This document shows, piece after piece, positions 1 through 5,117 of a DNA stretch of 8,271 nucleotides. The stretch is from an uncultured Oscillospiraceae bacterium (lineage in GTDB: Bacteria; Bacillota; Clostridia; Oscillospirales; Oscillospiraceae): assembly GCA_934655935.1 (NCBI GenBank), contig CAKUHJ010000086.1:1-8271 (forward strand). The letters are read 5' to 3'. The notes under the pieces were generated by a model, which saw only the letters and a list, made by a program, of their open reading frames with translations, did not search any database and was not told where the DNA came from. Positions within the stretch are counted from its first letter, which is position 1. Every line of letters starts with the position of its first letter. Made by a program: the position numbers and the translations under genes.

Positions 1-584
1 GGATAGTGCCGCCTGATGGAATAGACGGCGACCAAGGCCATTTCCGCCAGCGCGATGATCAGTCCCGGTATCACGCCGCCCATAAAGAGCTTGCTGATGG
101 AGACCTGCGCGGTTATGCCGTACATGATCATGACGGTGCTGGGCGGGATGATGGGGCCGATGACGGACGAGGCCGCCGTGACCGAGGTGGAGAATTCCAG
201 ATCGTAGCCGTGGTCGGTCATGGCCTTGATTTCAATCGGGCCAAGGCCTGCGGCGTCCGCGATGGCCGTACCGGACATGCCGGCAAAGATGGTGCTCGCG
301 AAAACGTTGACGTGGCCCAGGCCGCCGGGCAGGGGACCGACAATGCTGTTGGCAAAGTCGAAAATCTTGCTGGTGATGCCGCTGCGGTTCATGATGACGC
401 CGGCCAGAATGAAGAACGGCGCGGCCATCAGACCGAAGTTATCCAGGCCCACGGCAAAGCGCTGCGCGAAGGTCTGAAGCGAAATGCCGTTTTCTGCGAA
501 GAAGGAAAGGCCGGTCATGCCCAGCGCGAAGGAAATCGGCATACCCAGCGCAATCAGCGCAAAGAGAATCAGAATCAGGCTCAT
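1..584 (-). CDS. dctM: TRAP transporter large permease, DctM family (partial, C-terminus outside window)
   Basis: Large membrane subunit of a tripartite ATP-independent periplasmic-type (TRAP) transporter. It moves the substrate delivered by DctP across the membrane, driven by an ion gradient. Only the first 194 codons are present, against a usual length of about 425 residues; the frame stays open to the window edge. The start has a hydrophobic first helix (residues 3-29), then APFFILAG (55-62), FAGMSGTAIADAAGLGP (100-116), a GYD at 126-128 and GPIIPPS (143-149). These are hallmark segments of the first half of DctM. The ATG overlaps the dctQ stop codon by four bases (ATGA at 581-584) and is preceded by AAGGAGG at 594-600, so the two permease subunits are translationally coupled. 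Family assignment is firm; the substrate is unknown. Confidence 0.95.
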   Translation of the reverse strand, partial: MSLILILFALIALGMPISFALGMTGLSFFAENGISLQTFAQRFAVGLDNFGLMAAPFFILAGVIMNRSGITSKIFDFANSIVGPLPGGLGHVNVFASTIFAGMSGTAIADAAGLGPIEIKAMTDHGYDLEFSTSVTAASSVIGPIIPPSTVMIMYGITAQVSISKLFMGGVIPGLIIALAEMALVAVYSIRRHY

Positions 585-1072
585 GCGTCCGCGCCTCCTT
601 TGCCAAAGCTTTTTACCGTCAGCGCAATCTCACGGACAGCATAGATGGTATAGAGTACGCCTCCGACACAGGAGGGCGCATAAAAGTAATTCTTGTGGAA
701 ACCGAGCGTGGTCATGAAGTCCATCGCGGTTGCTTTTGTAAACTGGAAGCCGTAGACGGCCAGCACCAGACCGAAGACGGCGATCGCCGCGTAAATCAGA
801 ATAGTGAGCACCTTCTGCACGACCTTCGGGAAGCGCTTGAACAGAATCTCGATATACGGGTGCTCCATCAGGCGGATACCGGCCGCAGAGGAGAGAATCA
901 CGCACCAGACCGTGGCCAGGCGGGCCAGCTCCTCGGTCCAGGCGTGCGGAATTTTGAGGCTGCGGAAGAGAACTTCGATGATAATCAGAAGCACCATTGC
1001 GCCCATCAGCAGCACCGACAGGGCCTTGAGTACCTTCAGGAGAATATCATCTGCCTTTTGCAGAAATTTCAT
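581..1072 (-). CDS. dctQ: TRAP transporter small permease, DctQ family
   Basis: Small membrane subunit that pairs with DctM to form the TRAP membrane complex. It has 163 residues, normal for the family. Four hydrophobic segments are visible at about residues 17-34, 50-70, 88-110 and 128-150. The typical DctQ signature follows the first helix: E33, R37, then W45-T-E-E48 and R51, the 'W-x-E-E-x-x-R' pattern. The start is supported by AAAAGGAG (1078-1085) five bases upstream of the ATG. It lies 74 bp after dctP, a gap that contains a strong hairpin, and overlaps dctM by four bases. The C-terminus ends in a short hydrophilic tail, KSFGKGGADA. Confidence 0.95.
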   Translation of the reverse strand: MKFLQKADDILLKVLKALSVLLMGAMVLLIIIEVLFRSLKIPHAWTEELARLATVWCVILSSAAGIRLMEHPYIEILFKRFPKVVQKVLTILIYAAIAVFGLVLAVYGFQFTKATAMDFMTTLGFHKNYFYAPSCVGGVLYTIYAVREIALTVKSFGKGGADA

Positions 1073-1094
1073 AGATACTCCTTTTCCGGAAAGC

Positions 1095-1125
1095 GGGACG
1101 CCGCATTCGCTTCGGGCGGCGTCCC
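1095..1125 (-). promoter_or_regulatory. RNA hairpin between dctP and dctQ
   Basis: A perfect 10-bp inverted repeat (GGGACGCCGC at 1095-1104, GCGGCGTCCC at 1116-1125) with an 11-nt loop fills most of the 74-bp gap between the dctP stop and the dctQ start. No T-run follows on the transcribed strand, so it is not a canonical terminator. A stable hairpin after the binding-protein gene would be expected to protect the dctP message from 3' decay, or to let only part of transcription continue. Either would give more binding protein than permease. The structure is seen directly; the role is inferred. Confidence 0.6.
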
Positions 1126-1146
1126 GGCTCAGGTCAGATTGTCGGG

Positions 1147-2199
1147 TTACTTCTTGTAGCCGGTGAAGGCGTCATAGACGTCCTGGCCCCAGTTGTCCAT
1201 CCACTTCTCGGCGACGGGCTTTGTGGCCTCGATCCACTCGGTGTTGTCGATTTCCGTGACGGTAACGCCCTTGGACTTCATGTCCTCAAGCATCTTGTTG
1301 ATGTTTTCGTCGCGGAGCTGCTGGTGATAATCGCCGGCTTCCTTGACGGCCTCATTGAAGGCGGTCTTTTCCGCGTCGGAAAGGCCGTTCCAGACGTCAG
1401 AGTTCATCATGACGTACTGGACGTACATCATATGGTTGGTCAGTGCGAGGTACTTGGCCGTCTCATAGTAGCCGCCGGTGTAAAGGGAGTCGACCGGCAT
1501 TTCCAGGCCCTCGATGACGCCCTGCTCCAGCGCGGTGTAGCACTCCGTCATGGGAAGGGAAATCGGCATGCAGCCGTACTGCTCCCAGGTGTCGATGTAG
1601 AGCTGGTTGCCGGCGGGAACGCGGATCTTCATGCCCTTGATGTCAGCCAGGCAGGTGACGGGCTTGACCGTCATCAGCACGCGCGGCGCCTGCGCCCAGC
1701 CGTAGAGCGTGTGGATCTTGGCGATTTCCTCTACGGGCTTGTTGATGTAGGTCTCGCCCAGCTCGCCGTTGAGAACCTCAAGCATGGTCTGCTCGTCGGA
1801 GAACGTGAAGTTCGAAACCGGCAGGTTCGCCGCGGCGACATAGGAGCCGTAGACGCCTGCGCCGAGCGCGGCCATATCCAGAGAACCGGTCGAGCACATG
1901 TCGCGCAGCTCGGTCTCGTTGCCGAGCGTGCCGTCGGCGAAGACCTGCAGCTCAACGCCGCCGCCGGTCTTTTCCTTTACGAGCTCAGCCATGCGCTGCA
2001 GGGCTTGCTCAACCGCGGTGCCGGTGGAATGGTTGGTTGCAATTTTCAGAACAAGGGTCTTTTCGCGGGTCGGGGTAACTGCGGAGCTGTCTGCTGCGGG
2101 CGCGTCGGCCTCGGCGGGCTTGCCGCTGGCGGCGCAGCCGGCGAGCAGGCAAATGAGCATTGTGAGTGCTAAGAGAAGAGCAGGGATACGCTTTTTCAT
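1147..2199 (-). CDS. dctP: TRAP transporter solute-binding lipoprotein, DctP family
   Basis: Extracytoplasmic substrate-binding subunit of the TRAP transporter, 350 residues. The N-terminus is a lipoprotein signal: MKKR, a hydrophobic stretch, and the lipobox L19-A20-G21-C22, so Cys22 is the likely lipid anchor. A flexible Ala/Asp/Ser-rich linker (about 23-46) precedes the binding domain. The segment KGMKIRVP (188-195) carries R193, which corresponds to the conserved arginine that binds the substrate carboxylate in this family. Downstream YTALEQGVIEGLE is the usual DctP signature. This points to an organic acid ligand. An in-frame ATG exists 40 codons earlier (2319), but the chosen ATG has GGAGG at 2208-2212, eight bases away, and starts the signal peptide exactly; the upstream extension is GC-rich non-coding-looking sequence. 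It precedes dctQ and dctM in one transcriptional direction. Confidence 0.95.
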   Translation of the reverse strand: MKKRIPALLLALTMLICLLAGCAASGKPAEADAPAADSSAVTPTREKTLVLKIATNHSTGTAVEQALQRMAELVKEKTGGGVELQVFADGTLGNETELRDMCSTGSLDMAALGAGVYGSYVAAANLPVSNFTFSDEQTMLEVLNGELGETYINKPVEEIAKIHTLYGWAQAPRVLMTVKPVTCLADIKGMKIRVPAGNQLYIDTWEQYGCMPISLPMTECYTALEQGVIEGLEMPVDSLYTGGYYETAKYLALTNHMMYVQYVMMNSDVWNGLSDAEKTAFNEAVKEAGDYHQQLRDENINKMLEDMKSKGVTVTEIDNTEWIEATKPVAEKWMDNWGQDVYDAFTGYKK

Positions 2200-2236
2200 T
2201 TTTCTTTCCTCCAAATTTTTATTCCACACCGCGGGC

Positions 2237-2288
2237 CGCCCGTCCGGCGGGCGCGGAGCGTGGCAAATGGGAACCCCCCTTCCGGGGG
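2237..2288 (-). other. GC-rich hairpins in the dctP leader
   Basis: Two short GC-rich inverted repeats lie in the 242-bp gap between the second UroD-like gene and dctP. CGCCCG (2237-2242) pairs with CGGGCG (2248-2253) across a 5-nt loop. A run of C (2274-2279) pairs with GGGGG (2284-2288) across a 4-5-nt loop. They sit 38-90 bases upstream of the dctP start codon. No T-tract follows on the minus strand. They may set processing or translation of the dctP message; no known riboswitch is recognised. Confidence 0.4.
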
Positions 2289-2327
2289 CTGGCGGGAAGA
2301 CTCTGCTCTGACAAAGCACGATGGAAA

Positions 2328-2385
2328 AGCACTCTGTACTTAAAAATCAGATATTGCCGTATTCATTTTTTAAGTTGCAAGCGCT
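2328..2385 (-). other. Long imperfect inverted repeat downstream of the UroD-like gene
   Basis: Two 19-nt arms, 2328-2346 and 2367-2385, match as inverted repeats at 14 of 19 positions, with the inner nine (ACTTAAAAA / TTTTTAAGT) perfect, around a 20-nt loop. On the transcribed minus strand the right edge of the hairpin is followed by TTTT then CC, a poor U-tract. It could be a leaky terminator separating the enzyme genes from the transporter genes, or an operator. No convincing separate dctP promoter is visible in the gap. Confidence 0.4.
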
Positions 2386-2441
2386 CCTCCCCCTGGCAGA
2401 GCGCGAGTTCAAATGGATGCGGGTGACTTGCCTTTTACAGC

Positions 2442-3491
2442 TCAGATGTGGCGGCAGCGCTCCGCAGCGCGGAAGTAGGCCTCCACATTCTCCAGCGGCA
2501 CGTCGTTGCCGACGCCGTTGGACGGCGCGATGATGTACCGGCCGTTGCGGCCCAGAATCGAGGTGATCTCTGCGACGTTGGCCTCTACCTCGTCGGGCGT
2601 TGCGAACGGCAGAACCGACTGGTTGCAGATGCCGCCGAAGAAGGTCAGCTTATCGCCGTACTTGTCCGAGAGCTCCTTGACGTCCAGCGCCTTGGGCTGG
2701 ATGGGATTGAGGACGTTCACGCCGATTTCAATCAGGTCGCCGATGATGGGCATGATCGCGCCGCAGCTGTGGTGAATCATCGGAAGGCCCGCGTCGCGGT
2801 AGACCGCAATGATCTTGGCAAGGCGGGGCTTGATGAACTTTCTCCAGAGCTCCGGGGACATGATCATGGACGTCTGGGTGCCGTAATCGTCGACGGTACG
2901 GCCGCAGTTGACGCCGAGAGAGACGCAGCGCTTTGCAAACTGCACCTGGAATTCCGTAATCTTGTCCAGAAGGTCGCACAGAAGATCCTCTTCCAGATAG
3001 AAGTCGGTCAGCAGGTTCTCAAAGCCGCGCAGCATATATGCGCGCTCGAAGAGGGTGCAGAAGTGATAGGAGGTGACGATATGCGTCTGGCTGTATTTCG
3101 CGACCAGATCCGTCAGATAATCGAGATAGCCGGGCGCCCAGGGATCGGGGAACTTGTAGTTTTCATAGTTGTCCCAGTCCTCGAGCGGATGGCGGACATA
3201 ATAGAGGTCCTGCGTCGTGTCCCAGTCGACGTCCCACTCGTCGGTGATGATGCGCTGGCTCATGTCCTTGGTCTTCAGGCGCAGCGTCGCGCCGTTCATG
3301 TAGCCGTAGAGAACATGGTTTTCAAAGAACGGCAGCAGCTCGAGGTCGCTGACGTTGGAAATGCCCTTGGAGGCCAGAAAATGCTTCAGGCCGCGGCCGG
3401 AAAAGTCGCACTGGATGGGCAGCATATCGATATCCTGTCCAAAGGCGCAGCGGGTGAACCGCTCGCGCGGGGTAAGCTTTGCTCCACTCAT
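2442..3491 (-). CDS. UroD/MtaA-superfamily protein (proximal to TRAP genes), unknown substrate
   Basis: A 349-residue TIM-barrel protein of the uroporphyrinogen decarboxylase superfamily (PF01208 type). It is not HemE: the N-terminal RQAGR substrate motif is absent, replaced by MLPIQCDFSGRG (23-34). It resembles the corrinoid/coenzyme methyltransferase branch (MtaA, MtbA, CmuA). H241-S-C243-G matches the first two zinc ligands (HxC) of that branch. The C-terminal position where those enzymes have a cysteine appears to be N325, in APSNGVGNDVPLEN (322-335). C289 (GGIC) and C346 are other candidates for a metal ligand. Many cysteines are spread through the chain. It starts five bases after its paralogue's stop, with GAGGTG at 3501-3506 as ribosome binding site, so the pair is translated from one message. 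A methyl or one-carbon transfer or a decarboxylation is possible; I cannot choose. Confidence 0.88.
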   Translation of the reverse strand: MSGAKLTPRERFTRCAFGQDIDMLPIQCDFSGRGLKHFLASKGISNVSDLELLPFFENHVLYGYMNGATLRLKTKDMSQRIITDEWDVDWDTTQDLYYVRHPLEDWDNYENYKFPDPWAPGYLDYLTDLVAKYSQTHIVTSYHFCTLFERAYMLRGFENLLTDFYLEEDLLCDLLDKITEFQVQFAKRCVSLGVNCGRTVDDYGTQTSMIMSPELWRKFIKPRLAKIIAVYRDAGLPMIHHSCGAIMPIIGDLIEIGVNVLNPIQPKALDVKELSDKYGDKLTFFGGICNQSVLPFATPDEVEANVAEITSILGRNGRYIIAPSNGVGNDVPLENVEAYFRAAERCRHI

Positions 3492-3496
3492 AATGA

Positions 3497-4564
3497 TTAC
3501 ACCTCGATGGGATAGCGGCCGTACTTGCGTGCGGCGTCAACAATTGCATGAACGTTTGCGTTGGGAATGTCGTCGTGGACGCTGTGGTCCGAGCCGATGC
3601 AGTAGCCGCCGCCGCGGGCTGCGTCGTGGACGCATTCCTTGACCATGTCTGCCACGTCGTCCGGCGTGCCGGAAACAAGAACGCCGACGTTGTCGACATT
3701 GCCGAAGAGCGTGATCTGATCGCCGTACTTGGCCTTGACGTCGGCAAGGCGCATATCGGCGCAGCGCTGGATGGGATGCAGGCCGTCGATGCCGCAGGCG
3801 ACGATATCGGGAATGAGCTTGCCGATATTGCCGTCGCTGTGCAGAATCATCTTCAGGCCCAGCTTATGGGTTTCGTCAGCCAGACGGCGGAACTGCGGCG
3901 CGAGGAACGTGCGGAAGCACTCCGGCGACATCAGGGGGGCCTGCGTCGAGCCGAGGTCGTCCGAATAAATCATCGCGTCCACGCCCATGGCCGCCATGCG
4001 GCGCGTGCAGGCGACGGCAAAGTCCGTGTTGGCCGTCAGCGAGGCGTGAATCACATCGGGGTCGGTGTAGAGCATGCACAGATACTCCTCCATGCCGAAC
4101 AGCTGCCAGGCAGAGGAGAACGGGCCGCGAAGGCTGCCGACGACGCCCATGCCGTATTCTCTGGCGCGCTTGATGGCCTCGGCAAGGTCCGTGTAGCGGA
4201 AATCCGCCTCGGGATCGGGCATCTGATAGCTGTCCCAGTCCTCCGCATCGTGAAGCGGCGTGTCGATGCCGGCGTCGATGGGCCAGGTGCTGGGGTCGAC
4301 CTTACGCTTGATGCCCCATTCGTCGACATAAATCGTCTCGGTCTGCTCCTTGGGGCGGAAGCCGCTGACGCCGGGGATGGGAACGAAGGCAAAGTCGTAG
4401 CCCATCCTGTGGCTGAGCTCCACAACGCTCACGGGGTCAAAGGTGTGGGGAATGAAGCCAAACTGCTCCTCAAAAATGTGCCGGCTGTACACGCACTCGA
4501 AAACCGGAACCATATCCGGCTCCTGGTGATTCATGGTGCACAGAAAGCGTTCGCGTCCTGTCAT
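3497..4564 (-). CDS. UroD/MtaA-superfamily protein (first gene of operon), unknown substrate
   Basis: A 355-residue protein of the same superfamily as the next gene but strongly diverged from it. It shares the RERF start, the 'DEW' segment (81-83), a DxxDSYxxPDP segment near 109-118, SPExFRxFLxPxF (213-225), and the KYGDxxTxFGN block (279-289). The HemE RQAGR motif is missing. The metal site reads H242-S-D244-G in place of HxC. Aligning its C-terminal block to methyltransferase sequences from memory puts H327 (GSDHSVHDDIP, 324-334) where the third zinc ligand cysteine would be, giving a possible His/Asp/His set. GGAGG at 4571-4575, six bases before the ATG, fixes the start. It is the first gene after the promoter at 4744-4772 and nearly abuts the second UroD-like gene, suggesting the two act together. 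The reaction is unknown. Confidence 0.88.
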   Translation of the reverse strand: MTGRERFLCTMNHQEPDMVPVFECVYSRHIFEEQFGFIPHTFDPVSVVELSHRMGYDFAFVPIPGVSGFRPKEQTETIYVDEWGIKRKVDPSTWPIDAGIDTPLHDAEDWDSYQMPDPEADFRYTDLAEAIKRAREYGMGVVGSLRGPFSSAWQLFGMEEYLCMLYTDPDVIHASLTANTDFAVACTRRMAAMGVDAMIYSDDLGSTQAPLMSPECFRTFLAPQFRRLADETHKLGLKMILHSDGNIGKLIPDIVACGIDGLHPIQRCADMRLADVKAKYGDQITLFGNVDNVGVLVSGTPDDVADMVKECVHDAARGGGYCIGSDHSVHDDIPNANVHAIVDAARKYGRYPIEV

Positions 4565-4597
4565 AACAATCCTCCATTTTTTGAAATTGTGCGCAGA

Positions 4598-4675
4598 GTC
4601 TCCGTCCGGGCGCGCAGCGCGCGCCGCGGCGGCCTGCGGAGCATGTCCCCCTGAACCGGCGGACCTCCCGGAGAC
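4598..4675 (-). promoter_or_regulatory. Highly structured 5' leader of the UroD-TRAP operon
   Basis: The leader between the operon promoter and the first start codon contains nested inverted repeats. GTCTCCG (4598-4604) pairs with CGGAGAC (4669-4675). GTCCG (4604-4608) can pair with CGGAC (4660-4664). A perfect 7-bp stem GGCGCGC (4609-4615) / GCGCGCC (4619-4625) closes on a 3-nt loop. The result is a possible multi-branched RNA about 25 bases before the ribosome binding site. It does not match a riboswitch class I recognise. It may control translation or termination, or simply be a stable GC-rich leader. Confidence 0.45.
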
Positions 4676-4708
4676 CCTGGCGTGTGATAGAAGCTGCGAA
4701 TCGTGCGC

Positions 4709-4731
4709 ATATAGGGACGAAGTGCCTATAT
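4709..4731 (-). promoter_or_regulatory. 23-bp near-perfect palindrome just after the operon promoter (candidate operator)
   Basis: Arms ATATAGG (4709-4715) and CCTATAT (4725-4731) are perfectly inverted. The centre continues the symmetry (AC / GT around GAA) with a single G-G mismatch. It lies about 13 bases downstream of the -10 box, so it covers roughly +6 to +28 of the transcript. That is a usual place for a repressor operator. It could also fold as a hairpin at the 5' end of the mRNA. The regulator is not identified. Confidence 0.55.
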
Positions 4732-4743
4732 TCGACTATACCT

Positions 4744-4772
4744 ACAATAGCATCCGCCTATCTTTTTGTCAA
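4744..4772 (-). promoter_or_regulatory. Sigma-A-type promoter of the UroD-TRAP operon
   Basis: On the minus strand a perfect -35 TTGACA (4767-4772) is followed after exactly 17 bases by TATTGT (4744-4749), four of six matches to TATAAT. The expected start is near 4737, leaving a leader of about 170 nt before the first UroD-like gene. No other equally good promoter is seen before dctP, so the five genes probably share this one. Confidence 0.75.
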
Positions 4773-4809
4773 TAAAGCACATAATTCATTTGTTGTAATA
4801 TCGGATGAT

Positions 4810-4868
4810 GATTTTCATAAAAATCGGTCGGATTATAAATTTAATATGCCGGCTTATAAATTTGATAT
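4810..4868. repeat. AT-rich upstream region with 21-bp-spaced direct repeats and a palindrome
   Basis: TTATAAATTTAATAT (4833-4847) and TTATAAATTTGATAT (4854-4868) match at 14 of 15 positions and are offset by 21 bp, two helical turns, so they lie on the same DNA face. Each fits TTAT-N7-ATAT. A separate inverted repeat, GATTTT (4810-4815) / AAAATC (4820-4825), lies nearer the promoter. The repeats are about 95-130 bp upstream of the expected start of the UroD-TRAP operon. They look like activator binding sites or an UP-type element. AT-rich composition makes chance similarity a real alternative. Confidence 0.5.
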
Positions 4869-4875
4869 ATAAATG

Positions 4876-4911
4876 AAAAGCGATTCCGGCTTCCTCAGAA
4901 GCCGGGATCGC
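4876..4911 (-). terminator. Intrinsic terminator on the minus strand
   Basis: A 14-bp stem (4880-4893 with 4898-4911, one G-T wobble) closes on a 4-nt loop. On the minus strand it is followed by TTTT-C-ATTT. It would end transcripts coming leftward from the recombinase gene before they reach the UroD-TRAP promoter, insulating the two units. Confidence 0.65.
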
Positions 4912-4918
4912 CGGAGAC

Positions 4919-5071
4919 TGTCGAAAAACTATGATCTGCAGCTCTGCGACAGAGCAGCGGGGGAAGAGTGAAGGGGGCAAAAAGTCCCCTTCGCGTTCAA
5001 TCGAGCGGTTTTCTGAACTTTTTTGAAGTTCAGAAAACCGGACTCAGCGGGGCGAAAAGACTTTTTCGACA
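4919..5071. repeat. Hairpin-rich element bounded by a 10-bp inverted repeat
   Basis: TGTCGAAAAA (4919-4928) and TTTTTCGACA (5062-5071) form a perfect inverted repeat enclosing 153 bp. Inside are further stems: GCTCTG (4941-4946) / CAGAGC (4950-4955); GAAGGGG (4970-4976) / CCCCTTC (4986-4992); a 15-bp stem at 5006-5040; and CGAAAA (5053-5058) / TTTTCG (5063-5068). No convincing gene lies here. The pattern suits a dispersed intergenic repeat (MITE-like or REP-like) or a structured RNA. Copy number in the genome is unknown, so this is an inference. Confidence 0.45.
5006..5040. other. Perfect 15-bp stem-loop
   Basis: CGGTTTTCTGAACTT (5006-5020) and AAGTTCAGAAAACCG (5026-5040) are perfect complements around a 5-nt loop, TTTTG. 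No T-run follows on either strand, so it is not an ordinary terminator. It is the most regular of the stems in the hairpin-rich element. Confidence 0.6.
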
Positions 5072-5077
5072 CGCTGA

Positions 5078-5117
5078 CGGCACGGCAGCTCCAAAAAAGC
5101 TGCCGTGCCGCTTTTTT
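5078..5117 (+). terminator. Intrinsic terminator on the plus strand, at the recombinase stop codon
   Basis: A perfect 13-bp GC-rich stem (5078-5090 with 5098-5110), 7-nt loop, then C and six T (5112-5117) on the plus strand. This is a canonical rho-independent terminator for a rightward transcript, yet no plus-strand gene precedes it. Its last T is part of the recombinase stop codon, which runs the other way. It may end an unannotated RNA from the hairpin-rich element. It may also block antisense transcription, or act weakly as the recombinase terminator in reverse. Confidence 0.7.

Noticed and set aside
1324..2172. Plus-strand open frame antisense to dctP
   Set aside because: It covers a clear solute-binding protein on the other strand and has a biased, domain-free composition.
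2448..3515. Long plus-strand open frame of about 355 codons antisense to the second UroD-like gene
   Set aside because: It is a mirror of the GC-rich coding frame, has no ribosome binding site, and its product is low-complexity Val/Asp/Ala/Gly-rich with no family likeness.
2442..4564. Annotation of the two UroD-like genes as hemE (heme biosynthesis)
   Set aside because: Both lack the RQAGR substrate-binding motif, have HxC/HxD segments of the methyltransferase branch, and sit with a transporter rather than heme genes.
3548..4654. Long plus-strand open frame of about 368 codons antisense to the first UroD-like gene
   Set aside because: Same reasons: antisense shadow of a well-supported gene, with no start signal and no recognisable domain.
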